DNA of 64,000 nt from Saccharolobus caldissimus (GCF_020886315.1 NZ_AP025226.1:682001-746000), one strand, 5' to 3'. Shown: positions 9,011-19,142, counted from the stretch's first letter. Notes: generated by a model from the letters alone, not told the origin. Program-made: numbers and translations.

Positions 9011-10003
9011 TTGACTGAAGAGAGGATATCTAGAGATATAGAAACGAGAAAAGTACAGAAATTGGGCTCTTCTTCATTATTTGTTACATTGCCTAAAAAA
9101 TGGATAAATAAATGGAATATTAAACCTGGTGATAAGGTAATTTTGGAATCTTTAGAGGATGGAAGTTTAAGGCTAATAGCTGAAAAAGCTAAATCAAATG
9201 TTGGGAAGAGGTCTATTATAATAGATGTGGATTCTCTAAAACAACCTCTCATTAACGTAATTCCTTGTTTATATTCATTAGGTTATGATGAAATTATATT
9301 TGAGACGAAAAAAGATTTTAATAAAAAAGACGCTGAAGACGCCATATTTATATCTAAGCATTTAGTAGGAGCTGAAGTTGTAGAAAATTCTGAAAAAAAG
9401 ATTAAGCTGGAATGTTTATTGGATACTGAGAAAGTAGGCGTAGAATCATTATTAAGGCGTATATTGAATATAATTTCTAGAAGAATTGATGATTTAATAA
9501 AGATTATTTCAAATCAAAATGTACATGACAGTTTGTCAAATAATGAAGATTTAAGGAAAATATATTTAATGCTACTTAGGAGGATAATAGGCAATAAGTA
9601 TCAATCCAGCATAGAATATTACAGGAACTCTTTCATATTAATGAATATATCAATTTTGCTAAATATTGATTATATAGTATCAAAAATTTCTAAGATGGTT
9701 AACTTTAATGAAATTGATATGAACTCTATAGAACAATTAAAGACAATTTTTGGGCATATTAATGATGTATTAGATGAGATAATCATGAGCGTGCTTTTCC
9801 CAAGCGTGAAAAGGGTTTCCAATGGCTTTAATTTAATATCTCAAATCAAACAAATTCAAGTGGGCATTAGAGATAAATTGCCTCAAGTATTTAATTTGTA
9901 TTTAGAAGATTTAGTAAATTTATTGGAAAATGCTCTTAATAACTCCATGTGCGGTATTTTTTTAGAGGATTTACCTTGGATAGAAAAAGATTTAACAGTA
10001 TAG
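9011..10003 (+). CDS. PhoU-like regulator with N-terminal AbrB/SpoVT DNA-binding domain
   Basis: A 330-residue protein. Residues about 10-55 (VQKLGSSSLFVTLPKKWINKW, then KPGDKVILESLEDGSL) form a SpoVT/AbrB swapped-hairpin DNA-binding domain. The rest is helical and repeat-like, as in archaeal PhoU-related regulators. Such proteins are often annotated as phosphate uptake regulators. No phosphate transporter lies nearby; sufC follows after 16 bp instead, so a role in Fe-S or metal homeostasis is equally possible. It starts with TTG, supported by the TATA box 39 nt upstream. Confidence 0.7.
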   Translation: MTEERISRDIETRKVQKLGSSSLFVTLPKKWINKWNIKPGDKVILESLEDGSLRLIAEKAKSNVGKRSIIIDVDSLKQPLINVIPCLYSLGYDEIIFETKKDFNKKDAEDAIFISKHLVGAEVVENSEKKIKLECLLDTEKVGVESLLRRILNIISRRIDDLIKIISNQNVHDSLSNNEDLRKIYLMLLRRIIGNKYQSSIEYYRNSFILMNISILLNIDYIVSKISKMVNFNEIDMNSIEQLKTIFGHINDVLDEIIMSVLFPSVKRVSNGFNLISQIKQIQVGIRDKLPQVFNLYLEDLVNLLENALNNSMCGIFLEDLPWIEKDLTV

Positions 10004-10019
10004 AGGAAGAGGATACAAT

Positions 10020-10766
10020 ATGACAACTTTAAAAATAGAGGACTTGCATGTTGAAGTTGAAGGTAGAGAAATTCTTAGAGGAATAAATTTAGAAATAAAG
10101 AGTGGAGAAGTTCATGCATTAATGGGCCCTAATGGAAGTGGGAAAACGTCATTATCTTTAGCAATAATGGGTCATCCAAAATATAAAATTACTAAGGGAA
10201 AGATACTTCTTGATGGCGAGGATATAACAAAGCTGGAAACTCATGAGAAAGCCAAAAGGGGGCTATTTTTAGCATTTCAAAATCCCATAGAAATAACTGG
10301 AGTTAGACTATCCACTCTTTTGGTAACTGAGTACAACAAAGTAGGTGGGGCTAACGCTTCTGCTATGGAGGTAATATCTAAAATTAGGAATATAAGTAAA
10401 GAAGTCGGATTAGCAGACTCATTACTAAATAGAGGCGTATTTGAGGGTTTTAGTGGTGGAGAAAAGAAAAGAGTAGAAATATTACAAATGCTAATATTGA
10501 AGCCTAAAATAGCTATTCTAGACGAGCCAGATTCTGGAGTAGATGTTGACGGACTCAGAACAATTTCATATTTCATAAATAAACTAAAAGATGAAATGAA
10601 TGTGGGTTATCTAATAATTACTCACTATAGAAGAATTTTAGACTATGTAAAAGCTGATAAGGTGCATGTATTATACAGAGGTAAAATAATTGCAGAAGGA
10701 GGAATGGAATTAGCCAAATTAATTGATGAAAAGGGATATGAAGCGATAATTGAGAGGAATTCATAA
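10020..10766 (+). CDS. sufC: Fe-S cluster assembly ATPase SufC
   Basis: The ABC-type ATPase of the SUF scaffold; it drives the conformational change of SufB-SufD during cluster assembly in the cytoplasm. The 248-residue protein has Walker A GPNGSGKT (about residues 37-44), the Q-loop in FQNPIEITG, the SUF-type signature FSGGEKKR, Walker B AILDEPDSGVD and the switch His in IITHY. It lies 16 bp downstream of the PhoU/AbrB-like gene and is separated from sufB by 63 bp that hold a separate promoter. Confidence 0.96.
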   Translation: MTTLKIEDLHVEVEGREILRGINLEIKSGEVHALMGPNGSGKTSLSLAIMGHPKYKITKGKILLDGEDITKLETHEKAKRGLFLAFQNPIEITGVRLSTLLVTEYNKVGGANASAMEVISKIRNISKEVGLADSLLNRGVFEGFSGGEKKRVEILQMLILKPKIAILDEPDSGVDVDGLRTISYFINKLKDEMNVGYLIITHYRRILDYVKADKVHVLYRGKIIAEGGMELAKLIDEKGYEAIIERNS

Positions 10767-10777
10767 ATAATTTTTTA

Positions 10778-10819
10778 TTAAAGATAGACTTATATTTATC
10801 TTTAACAGAGTTAAAGATA
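10778..10819 (+). promoter_or_regulatory. sufB promoter with three copies of TTAAAGATA (candidate operator)
   Basis: The 9-mer TTAAAGATA occurs at 10778-10786, inverted as TATCTTTAA at 10797-10805, and direct again at 10811-10819. Copies 1 and 2 bracket the TATA-like ACTTATATT. Copies 2 and 3 form a perfect 9-bp inverted repeat with a 5-nt spacer over the expected start region, just before the sufB ATG at 10830. This is the arrangement expected for a dimeric repressor blocking TBP or RNA polymerase. Identification of the regulator is open. Confidence 0.55.
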
Positions 10820-10829
10820 GGTTATCAGT

Positions 10830-12269
10830 ATGCAAGAAGATAAAATATCATTAGACTTAAATGAGATAATAAATGCCACGATTGACGCTAAATACAACAA
10901 ACTAAGCCAATTGGAGTTTCATAGAAGAATAGTAGAATCTGGTCTAAGTAGGAGTACAATAGAGGAAATTTCAAGAATAAAAAAGGAACCGGAATGGATG
11001 CTTAAATTAAGACTAAAAAGCTTAGAGCTTTTTGAAAAGCTGCCTACGCCTAATTGGTTACCAGACGTCTTAAGTAGTTTAGATATTTCAGCTTTAGAGC
11101 TTTACGTTAAGCCAGGTGTTGATAAAGTACAAAATTGGGATGAGCTACCTGCTGAAATAAGGAGATATTATGATGAATTAGGTATACCGGAAAGCGAGAA
11201 AAAGTTCTTAGGAGGACTAGTAGCAGTACTAGAATCTGAACCTATTTACTCTAATGTTAAAATGGAACTACAAAAGAAGGGAGTGATAATGTTACCTATA
11301 GATGAGGCTGTGAATAAATATCCAGATATGATGAAAGAGTACTTTATGAAGATTTTTCCAGCATCCGATCATAAGTTTGCAGCTCTTCATGGAGCTCTAT
11401 GGAGCGGAGGTGTTTTCGTTTACGTACCTAAAAACGTCAAAATAACCACTCCAGTAGAGGGATTTTTCGTAATAGGTTCAGAACTTGAGGGACAATTTGA
11501 ACACACGTTATTAATAGCAGATGAGGGTTCATATATACATTTTATTGAAGGATGTACGGCGCCACAATTTAAAAAATTCTCATTCCATGACGGAATGGTT
11601 GAATTATATGCTAAAAGAAACGCATATATAAAATTCACAACAATCCAAAATTGGAGCAAGAATGTAATTAATTTCAATAATAAAAGAGCTTGGGCTGATG
11701 AAAACGCAACTGTGGAATGGGTAGAAGGTTCTTTAGGTTCTAAATATAGTTTCGTATATCCGTCAACTATACTTAGAGGAAAAAACGCCTCGTCCACAAG
11801 CTTAGTTGTGACGATGACTAGTGGAGAAGGAGAATGGAAAGACAGTGGTTCAAAAATGATTCATGCAGCACCATTTACTAAGAGTAAAGTAGTCAACAAA
11901 AATATAGGATTTAACGGTGGAACTAATGTATATAGAGGACTTATTAGAGTTAATAAAGGTGCTGTAGGTTCTAAAGCATTCGTGAAATGTGACTCTTTAA
12001 TGTTAGACGATAAAACAAAAGCATATACGTACCCTCATAATCAAGTTTTAGAAGAAGATGCAGATGTTGCACACGAGGCTCATACATTTAGAATGAGTGA
12101 GGACCAATTATTCTATTTAATGACAAGAGGTATAGATGAGAAGGAGGCAACTTCAATGTTAGTATTAGGATTTATAGATGAAATAATGAAAGAATTGCCA
12201 TTTGAGTATGCTACAATGTTGAATAAGGTTATAAAGTTAGAATTAGATAAGCTAGGTGCAGTGGCTTAA
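10830..12269 (+). CDS. sufB: Fe-S cluster scaffold protein SufB
   Basis: The main scaffold on which Fe-S clusters are built, in complex with SufC and SufD. The 479-residue protein is of normal length. Its C-terminal half carries the right-handed beta-helix with ENATVEWVEGSLGSK, a GEGEWKDSGSKMIHAAP block and the conserved EDADVAHEAHTFRMSEDQLFYL region that supplies cluster-contacting residues. It begins with ATG at 10830 behind its own promoter. The sufD frame opens inside its last codons. Confidence 0.96.
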   Translation: MQEDKISLDLNEIINATIDAKYNKLSQLEFHRRIVESGLSRSTIEEISRIKKEPEWMLKLRLKSLELFEKLPTPNWLPDVLSSLDISALELYVKPGVDKVQNWDELPAEIRRYYDELGIPESEKKFLGGLVAVLESEPIYSNVKMELQKKGVIMLPIDEAVNKYPDMMKEYFMKIFPASDHKFAALHGALWSGGVFVYVPKNVKITTPVEGFFVIGSELEGQFEHTLLIADEGSYIHFIEGCTAPQFKKFSFHDGMVELYAKRNAYIKFTTIQNWSKNVINFNNKRAWADENATVEWVEGSLGSKYSFVYPSTILRGKNASSTSLVVTMTSGEGEWKDSGSKMIHAAPFTKSKVVNKNIGFNGGTNVYRGLIRVNKGAVGSKAFVKCDSLMLDDKTKAYTYPHNQVLEEDADVAHEAHTFRMSEDQLFYLMTRGIDEKEATSMLVLGFIDEIMKELPFEYATMLNKVIKLELDKLGAVA

Positions 12270-13422
12270 ATTGGGAGTAGTTGACATTCAAATAGCAAAA
12301 AAAATCATTGCAGATAACTTTGCAGAGGATAAAGATGAAAGGGAAAAAGCGTTTTCCATTTATCTTACCAAACCCTATCAAACGATACATGATTCACCTA
12401 CTATCAAATACTATACAGATTGGAATTTATATGACTCATTAAATATAAATAATATTTCATTGCAAAAGGTATATCGTACTGAGGATAAGTATTTAATTAA
12501 TATTAAAGATGATGATATAATTATTGGTAAAGATGTAAATGTTGATGATAATATTAAAGACGGTATACTTAATATCGATGAACATAAACTTGTATCTTTA
12601 TCCCTTTCTTTATCTAGGAGAATAACGATTAAAGAAAGTGGACAATATTACATTAAACATACAATCACCAAACCTAATTATTTCTCCCCTTCCCATTTGA
12701 TTATAGAAGTGCCGAAAGATATAGAGATCAAATTAATTTATGAAGTGTCAAATTTCGCTGATAATTCTCTAGTTAGTCCATTAATATCTATAAATATAGA
12801 AGAAGGAGGTAAGTTAGATTTTCAGTTTATAAATCTTTCTGGCAATAATAGTTTACTATTCTCTTATATAAAAGCTAATATAAAGGGTAAGTTAGATTCC
12901 TCAATATTCGTAAACGGAGCTAAAATGGCTCATGTAGAATTTATTACCAAACTATGGGAAAATAGTATAAGTAACTTTTCCTCCAGAGCTTTAGGTACAT
13001 ATAATAATAGAATAGACATTGTAAATAATGTAATACATTTAGGAGAGAGAAGTAGCAGCAACGGAAATATGAAGGCAATTTCAAATGATCAAGCATTTAC
13101 TGTAGTAAGGGGTACTGCTAGTATAAACGAAACAGCAATAGATTCCTCAACTTCTATAATAGGTAGGTCGTTAATTTTAGGAAAGGAAGCAAAGGCAGTA
13201 GTTTCACCTATGCTTGAAGTTAAAACTGGAAGAGTAGTTATGGCTAAGCATTCTGCATCAATAACTAGAATTGATGAAAATCAAATTTTCTATCTTCAAA
13301 GTAGAGGGTTTAACAAAAAAGAGGCTGAAGGGCTTATAATTAGGGGATTTATTATCGAGGAGCAAGACCCAGAGGGCTTAAAAAATAAAATTGAAGAAAT
13401 ACTTACTTCATTAGGTTATTAG
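12256..13422 (+). CDS. sufD: Fe-S cluster assembly protein SufD
   Basis: Partner of SufB in the SufBCD scaffold. The 388-residue protein is more divergent than SufB but has the same beta-helix core and the C-terminal RIDENQIFYLQSRGFNKKEA motif. The longest start is GTG at 12256, overlapping sufB by 14 bp. A TTG at 12271 immediately after the sufB stop is an alternative. It is clearly translated together with sufB. Codon usage resembles its neighbours. Confidence 0.93.
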   Translation: MQWLKLGVVDIQIAKKIIADNFAEDKDEREKAFSIYLTKPYQTIHDSPTIKYYTDWNLYDSLNINNISLQKVYRTEDKYLINIKDDDIIIGKDVNVDDNIKDGILNIDEHKLVSLSLSLSRRITIKESGQYYIKHTITKPNYFSPSHLIIEVPKDIEIKLIYEVSNFADNSLVSPLISINIEEGGKLDFQFINLSGNNSLLFSYIKANIKGKLDSSIFVNGAKMAHVEFITKLWENSISNFSSRALGTYNNRIDIVNNVIHLGERSSSNGNMKAISNDQAFTVVRGTASINETAIDSSTSIIGRSLILGKEAKAVVSPMLEVKTGRVVMAKHSASITRIDENQIFYLQSRGFNKKEAEGLIIRGFIIEEQDPEGLKNKIEEILTSLGY

Positions 13423-13504
13423 TTTCGGTTTACTCTCTGTCTATTTACTTATAATTGAATCTTTCTTATAATATACTACTTATCATATTTATTACTGATG
13501 AAAC

Positions 13505-13726
<222 letters not shown>

Positions 13727-13921
13727 TAAAAATATAGTTTAAGAAGATTTAAAGCTTATTACATTTTAACTAGCTAATTTAACATTTTAAGGCTTCATCC
13801 TCTTATTATTAATACATTAAGTAAATCTAACCTTTTTGTAGTCTCAGATTCCTCAAGTTTGAGGGTAATTAAGCGAAAAAGATGTAATAAACTTTTAAGT
13901 TAAAATAAGAATGTAAATATT

Positions 13922-13994
13922 AGCCGGGTCGTCTAGCGGTCAAGGATCCAGGGCTCTGGCCCCTGGGACCGGGGTTCAAATCCCCGCCCGGCTA
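13922..13994 (+). tRNA. tRNA-Gln (anticodon CUG)
   Basis: The acceptor AGCCGGG/CCCGGCT with discriminator A, anticodon stem CAGGG/CCCTG around loop CTCTGGC, and T arm CGGGG-TTCAAAT-CCCCG fold cleanly in 73 nt without an intron. U33 is followed by CTG, hence Gln. CCA is not encoded. A TATA box CTTTTAAG at 13892-13899 is about 27 nt upstream. Archaea lack glutaminyl-tRNA synthetase, so this tRNA is charged with Glu and amidated by GatDE, encoded about 5 kb away. Confidence 0.93.
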
Positions 13995-15177
13995 CCTTTA
14001 TAGGGAAAATCCTCACATGCTGTTTAAGTAGAATCCCACAATCATATCTAAAAGATTTATGTAAGTTTACATTATTGCTATTTCAATTCTCTACATTATT
14101 ATATAATATAACATAAAACACTTATTCTCTCTTTAACGTACTTTAACGTAACTTGTGTTATAATGTATAGGAAAAAATCAATGATTTATATAATTATATC
14201 TGAGTACTTTATAAACTTAAATATATGATATTACTTGTTCTTAATTTTTTACAGAATTAAAGGAAAAAATTAAAATTATTGAGAAAATTCCCATATTATG
14301 CATGATAAATATAAGTAGAGAAAGTGAAGGATATTTTGCGTGTTTACTTATGGCGTAATTTTTCCTATTCTTAAATCACTTCCAACCACGGATACTCCCT
14401 TCTCCTACGGGGAATCCACGCAAAAACTAAAGAATGAATAAAACCAAGTATTGCAAGAGAAAAGGAAATAAGCAAGGAAGGAGAAAAACAACATAAGCCC
14501 AATCATTTCATGGGGATAAAAACCCCATAATATAGGCTGGCTGTGAAGCCCCTAGAACGATCTAACAAGAGGGTATTGTTAAGAAGAGTTTTAGGGTTCC
14601 TAAAGGTAAGCAAGTTAATGTCAAGGATGTTAATGTGAACGATGCACTAGACTCGTTGCCCCAGTAAGACTGTTAGAGGCGAAGCATGTGGTGCCTCTTA
14701 AGGGATCATAAATACTCACTTAACTCATTGTTGAGGGAAATACTATCCATCATTCACTTTTACTCCCACTCTCGTGAGCAATTTCCATCATCAGTATAAG
14801 TTAATCAAGAATTAAAATAGTTTAAAATATTTAAAGATTACGCAGAAGAGTTTCAGTCTTTAAAGATTATTAGACTTATCATGATTCATAATTCCCATTT
14901 AATTATAATATACCAAAAATTAGATCTTAGTATATATATTATTTCATAAACATTAATTTAGGTATAAAAACACTAGATATGGTATTTTATTAATAATATA
15001 GAGAATTTTTATCAACTGTTACATATAGTAAGGTTTTTTGCAAAAAAGTTAATTCATTTCATAAAATTTAGGAAAAAGAATTCACTAATATCCAATCGTA
15101 ATAAAGATGAGGTAATACTGGTTATTAGTTACCAAGAAAGATATAACTTAGCTTGCTATATGTTAATGTGACAACTA
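13995..15177. other. 1.18 kb gene-poor gap before nrdJ, probably decayed mobile DNA
   Basis: No convincing intact gene is present on either strand. Base composition changes inside the gap: 14360-14720 is clearly richer in G+C than the AT-rich flanks. It contains hairpins such as ATGGGG/CCCCAT (14510-14515 with 14523-14528) and AGAGGC/GCCTCT (14675-14680 with 14693-14698). Short transposase-like peptide scraps occur on both strands. A perfect 14-bp palindrome of six T, GC, six A lies at 15034-15047. I read this as relics of an insertion sequence or MITE. An unrecognised structured RNA within 14500-14720 cannot be excluded. Confidence 0.5.
14634..14711 (+). pseudogene. Possible transposase C-terminal remnant
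   Basis: A short open frame reads CERCTRLVAPVRLLEAKHVV followed by PLKGS and a stop. It resembles the variable tails of IS200/IS605 OrfB (TnpB) proteins in Sulfolobales. It is preceded in frame by a stop, while neighbouring frames carry KDVNVNDALDS, as if frameshifted. This is a weak similarity judged by eye. No catalytic motif survives. Confidence 0.22.
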
Positions 15178-17685
15178 ATGGAAGAGCTATTATATTCTGT
15201 ATCATTGCGTAAGATTAAGGTAGTAAAAAGGGACGGAAGGTTAGATGAGTTTAAGTTAGAGAAAATATTATCTAAGCTTGTTTCAGTTCCAGATGAGGTA
15301 ATAGATGGAATTGTTAAGGATATTCAGAATAACGTTAAGGATAATAGTATTGATACTAAGACTATTGCTGATATTGTAGAGAGGAATTTAATAGAGAATT
15401 CTTTAAAGTATCCTAATTTAATGGAATTGGCAAAAAGGTATGTATTAGCTAGGATATATAATCATGTTTATGGAAAGGGTAAATGGAAGGATTTTGATCA
15501 AAAAGATTTATTATTATCCTATAATGCCTTAAAAGTTTTAGAGGCAAGATATTTACTGAAAGATCCTAATACATTAAGATATATCGAAACCCCGCAGATG
15601 TTATTTAGGAGAGTAGCAAGGTTTTTAGCTAAGGTTGAAAGTAAATATGGTAAATCTGAAGAGGAAATAAAGAAATTGGAGGATAAATTTTATGATATGA
15701 TAAGCGATTTGAGATTTGTTCCTAATTCGCCTACTTTAATGAATAGTGAAACTAGGTTAGGTATTTTATCTGCATGTTTCGTGATTCCAGTTAAGGACGC
15801 GATGACTACTCCGGAAGGTGATGGTATATATGATGCTTTAAGGGCTACTGCCTTAGTTCATCAACAAGGTGGAGGTACTGGGTTTGATTTTTCTGAACTT
15901 AGACCTAAAGGAGATGTTGTAGCGTCTACTGCTGGTGTAGCTTCTGGGCCAGTGTCTTTTATGAAGGTCTTTGATGCATCTACTGACGTTATTAAGCAAG
16001 GGGGTAAGAGGAGAGGTGCAAATATGGGTGTTATGCATGTTTGGCATGCTGATATTGAGGACTTCATTAAAGCTAAAACTGGTCAGCTTAAAGATGTGCA
16101 ACTTCAAAACTTTAATATTTCAGTTGGGGTTTACGATTATTTCATGGAAGCTGTAGAGAGAGGTGAAACTGTACCACTAATCAACCCTAGGAAAACTAAA
16201 ATTCCTGGGACGGATCACGAATATTATATTACTAGAGCTAGGGGCTATATGAAAGAGGAATGGGTTCAAGAAATTATATTGGATGAATTAGAAGAGAAGG
16301 GTGGTTCAGTTTCATTAGATGAAAGTAAGATTGTTACTGTAGATGAAGCTTTAATTATTGCTAATAAGGAAGGGGCTATTGTAAGGTATGTTAATGCTAA
16401 ATCCCTATTTGACGAAATTGTTAAGGGTGCTTGGGATAGTGGAGATCCAGGCTTATTGTTTATAGATACTATTAATAGAAGGCATCCTGTGTGGTATTTG
16501 GGTAAGATAAACGCTACTAATCCTTGTGGTGAAGAGCCATTATTACCTTGGGAATCTTGTAATTTAGGTTCTATAAACCTTGAGAAGTTCGTGATTGAAA
16601 TTAATGGTAAACCAGTAATAGACTGGTCTGGTTTAGCTGATACCATAACATATGCAGTTAGGTTTTTGGACAATGTGATAGATGCTAATCGATATCCGTT
16701 AAAACAGATTGAGGAAGCTACTAAGAGGACTAGGAAGATTGGTCTAGGTGTTATGGGTCTCGCTAGAATGTTCATTAAATTAGGAATATCCTACGATAGT
16801 GTTGATGCTCTATATCTATCCTATCAATTAGCAAAATTTATTTACTATTATGCTTACAAAGCTTCAATAGATTTGGCTAAGGAAAAGGGTCCATTCCCAG
16901 CGTATAATTCCAAACTTTATAGGGATATCTGGGAGTCCGCGATAAGCTTTGAAGAATTATTAAATATAGCTGGAATTCAAGAGAGGCCATCTGATTATGT
17001 TAGGAAGTTAGCATCAGTTGTTGATAAGTTAGACTTATCAGAGCTTAAGGGAGAGAGGTTAAAATATGGTTTAAGAAACTCTACAGTAGTTTCAATAGCT
17101 CCTACCGGTACTATATCTATAATAGCTGGGACTTCATCCTCAATAGAACCTTTATTTGCATTAGCCTTTGTAAGAAATGTAGCTGTTGGTAAATTTATTG
17201 AAATAGATCCATTATTTTTAGAATATTTGAGAAAATATGAGCTAGATGATCCAGAGGTCATACAGAAGATTGCTGAAACTGGGACGATAGGAGAAAATGT
17301 ATTTATGCCGAGATCTTTAAGGAGGTTATTTAGAACAGCGCATGAGGTATCGCCAATATATCATGTTTTGCATCAAGCAATGTGGCAACAGTGGAACGAC
17401 TCTGGGACTTCAAAGACGATTAACTTAAGGACCGAAGAACCTCCAGAAACTGTAGAAAAAGTATATTTACTTGCATGGAAGTTAGGCATTAAGGGAATAA
17501 CTGTATATAGAGATAAGAGTAAGCAACAACAAGTAATTTACTTCGGGGTAAAGAAAGAAAGAGAAGAATATGAAAAGAAAAAAGAGGAAAAGAAATCAAT
17601 TGTTCCATCATCATTTAGAATGGAAAGTAAATTTGTGGAAGTTTCTGAAACGTATGCAGGTGGATGTAAGACTTGTGAATTATAA
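15178..17685 (+). CDS. nrdJ: Adenosylcobalamin-dependent (class II) ribonucleotide reductase
   Basis: It reduces ribonucleotides to deoxyribonucleotides using a B12-generated thiyl radical and needs no separate radical subunit. The 835-residue protein begins with an ATP-cone (about residues 12-100, [12 protein letters not shown]). It has the radical Cys450 in NPCGEEP, the redox pair Cys200 (SACFV) and Cys461 ([10 protein letters not shown]), and a C-terminal GGCKTCEL tail whose CxxC re-reduces the active site. No class I partner is nearby. It stands alone after a long gap. The ATG at 15178 gives the ATP-cone its full first strand. Confidence 0.95.
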   Translation: MEELLYSVSLRKIKVVKRDGRLDEFKLEKILSKLVSVPDEVIDGIVKDIQNNVKDNSIDTKTIADIVERNLIENSLKYPNLMELAKRYVLARIYNHVYGKGKWKDFDQKDLLLSYNALKVLEARYLLKDPNTLRYIETPQMLFRRVARFLAKVESKYGKSEEEIKKLEDKFYDMISDLRFVPNSPTLMNSETRLGILSACFVIPVKDAMTTPEGDGIYDALRATALVHQQGGGTGFDFSELRPKGDVVASTAGVASGPVSFMKVFDASTDVIKQGGKRRGANMGVMHVWHADIEDFIKAKTGQLKDVQLQNFNISVGVYDYFMEAVERGETVPLINPRKTKIPGTDHEYYITRARGYMKEEWVQEIILDELEEKGGSVSLDESKIVTVDEALIIANKEGAIVRYVNAKSLFDEIVKGAWDSGDPGLLFIDTINRRHPVWYLGKINATNPCGEEPLLPWESCNLGSINLEKFVIEINGKPVIDWSGLADTITYAVRFLDNVIDANRYPLKQIEEATKRTRKIGLGVMGLARMFIKLGISYDSVDALYLSYQLAKFIYYYAYKASIDLAKEKGPFPAYNSKLYRDIWESAISFEELLNIAGIQERPSDYVRKLASVVDKLDLSELKGERLKYGLRNSTVVSIAPTGTISIIAGTSSSIEPLFALAFVRNVAVGKFIEIDPLFLEYLRKYELDDPEVIQKIAETGTIGENVFMPRSLRRLFRTAHEVSPIYHVLHQAMWQQWNDSGTSKTINLRTEEPPETVEKVYLLAWKLGIKGITVYRDKSKQQQVIYFGVKKEREEYEKKKEEKKSIVPSSFRMESKFVEVSETYAGGCKTCEL

Positions 17686-17737
17686 AAAACATTTTTATTT
17701 TATAACAGCATAATTTAGTGTGTAGTGAGGGAATAGT

Positions 17738-18103
17738 ATGTCATTGCAATTACCATGTGAGTTTTCTGTCAGAGAGATATTGCCTGCAGTTAGGTCTATA
17801 GTTGCTGAGAAATTAATAAAAGAGAAAAATTTGTCAGAATATAAGGCTGCAAGTCTAATGGGATTGACACCTGCAGCCGTTTCGAATTATTTAAAAAGCA
17901 AAAGGGGTAGTAATTTAAAATCCATTCTGGAAAAAGATGAAAAATTTATGGATTTAGTATCTGAGGTTACCAATAGGATTGTAAGTTCGAATTCGAATTT
18001 ATCTATTTATTACTGTATTTTGTGCTCTGAGGGTAAAAAAGTTCTTAATAGGCATGGATATAATTTAAGTCCTTGTTTATATGAGACTAATGAAGTCAAA
18101 TAG
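17738..18103 (+). CDS. HTH transcriptional regulator with cysteine cluster (COG2522-like)
   Basis: A 121-residue protein. Residues about 30-65 (EKNLSEYKAASLMGLTPAAV, then SNYLKSKRG) form an XRE-like helix-turn-helix. The C-terminus carries CILC at about 93-96 and another Cys near 112, a possible metal or Fe-S site. This is the organisation of the predicted archaeal regulator family COG2522. It lies 52 bp after nrdJ behind its own AT-rich promoter region and converges with the next gene, overlapping it by 8 bp. The effector and target are unknown; control of nrdJ is possible but unproven. Confidence 0.7.
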   Translation: MSLQLPCEFSVREILPAVRSIVAEKLIKEKNLSEYKAASLMGLTPAAVSNYLKSKRGSNLKSILEKDEKFMDLVSEVTNRIVSSNSNLSIYYCILCSEGKKVLNRHGYNLSPCLYETNEVK

Positions 18104-19142
18104 CCTTTCTTTTAAGTAATAGATCTGGCAGTCTTTTTATCTCTAAAGAAATATGTAAAATGCCCCATCTTCTGATAGGAACTCTAATACGATCGTACTC
18201 TAAGCTGGATATATTTTTTGGTTCTATTATTTTTGATATTCTAGAGGCTAAATATAAGGTTGCAATAACAGGTTTTTCGCTAAAATTTTCTATAATCATA
18301 TCTAAAATACCCATTTTTTCATTAAAATTTATGTAGAGGGGGATCACAGAACTAGGCTCAATTCTATATATCGATAAGGGAAACGGTGGTTTGCAATCCA
18401 GTTCTATTACGTTATTTGTAATGTCCCATAATAGTCTATGTAGTTTTGCTTCTGCGGTAGTTTTAGTTTTGATGACTAAAATTTTTCCATTACTTTCCGC
18501 TTTGATTTTGCCTAACTTAAAATCTAAGGTTAAAATGGAATCACTAACAATGCTAAATGCGCCATCAAGTTCTATGCTTATACCGTATGTATTTTCTGGT
18601 AATTTATCACTTATTTGTATATAGTAGGGATTTATATAAGAGAATTGTGGATTAAAAAATCCAGTATCTATTACTGTTGCTTTATCCTCAATTTTCATGT
18701 TAATGTTATCTTTTAAACTCCTACCATCTCCTACTTCCCCTTCCTTTAATTCTATTATGCTATTATCTCGGAAATAATATCTTTCCCATGCTGATATGTT
18801 AAATAACGATGTACCTTCCTTACAAGGTATTAGATATTCTACTAATTTTCTAAGGACTTTCTGATTTATTTTATTAAAAATCCATGGTATCGAAATTTTA
18901 TTTACAGGAGTTCTAATTAATAACTCAGTATCATTTTCCTTTTCTGTAGCAGTTTTTATTATGGATAAATCTGGCCCTATAATTTTAGCCTTATATTTCC
19001 ATATAACGTTCTTTACCCCACTAATATTTAGGAGTTGTGGCAATTGTTCTAAATTTAGAAACTGATCTTCTAATTTTACATTATCACCGAGATTTTTATA
19101 CGGATATTCAGAGGCTACCTTTATTATATCATCTATATTCAT
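18096..19142 (-). CDS. Uncharacterised 348-residue protein
   Basis: No family recognised. The protein is soluble, mixed alpha/beta to beta-rich, and lacks signal peptide, membrane segment and cysteine motifs. The C-terminal 150 residues (starting near ISIELDGAFSIVSDSILTLD) read as alternating strands, as in a carbohydrate-binding or jelly-roll domain, but this is only an impression. The ATG at 19142 is followed by MNIDDIIKVASEYP. It lies 73 bp downstream of gatE on the same strand and could be co-transcribed with gatDE. Confidence 0.6.
   Translation of the reverse strand: MNIDDIIKVASEYPYKNLGDNVKLEDQFLNLEQLPQLLNISGVKNVIWKYKAKIIGPDLSIIKTATEKENDTELLIRTPVNKISIPWIFNKINQKVLRKLVEYLIPCKEGTSLFNISAWERYYFRDNSIIELKEGEVGDGRSLKDNINMKIEDKATVIDTGFFNPQFSYINPYYIQISDKLPENTYGISIELDGAFSIVSDSILTLDFKLGKIKAESNGKILVIKTKTTAEAKLHRLLWDITNNVIELDCKPPFPLSIYRIEPSSVIPLYINFNEKMGILDMIIENFSEKPVIATLYLASRISKIIEPKNISSLEYDRIRVPIRRWGILHISLEIKRLPDLLLKRKAI

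Noticed and set aside
10797-10819. The sufB inverted repeat as a sufC terminator hairpin
   Set aside because: It is A/T-only apart from two G/C pairs, lacks a following T run and lies only 10 bp before the sufB ATG, so an operator is more likely.
13851-13864. Small inverted repeat CCTCAA-GT-TTGAGG upstream of tRNA-Gln
   Set aside because: Six-bp arms with a 2-nt centre are expected by chance in this length of spacer, and no gene start is near.
13922-13994. Reading the tRNA as Glu (CUC)
   Set aside because: The 7-nt loop CTCTGGC places U33 before CTG; a CTC anticodon would shift the loop out of register with the stem.
14360-14720. RNase P RNA or SRP (7S) RNA in the gap
   Set aside because: None of the conserved core motifs of either RNA is visible, and the region is not uniformly G+C rich as these RNAs are in Sulfolobus.
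16266-16775. 169-codon minus-strand open frame inside nrdJ
   Set aside because: Antisense shadow; nrdJ motifs in this stretch are intact.
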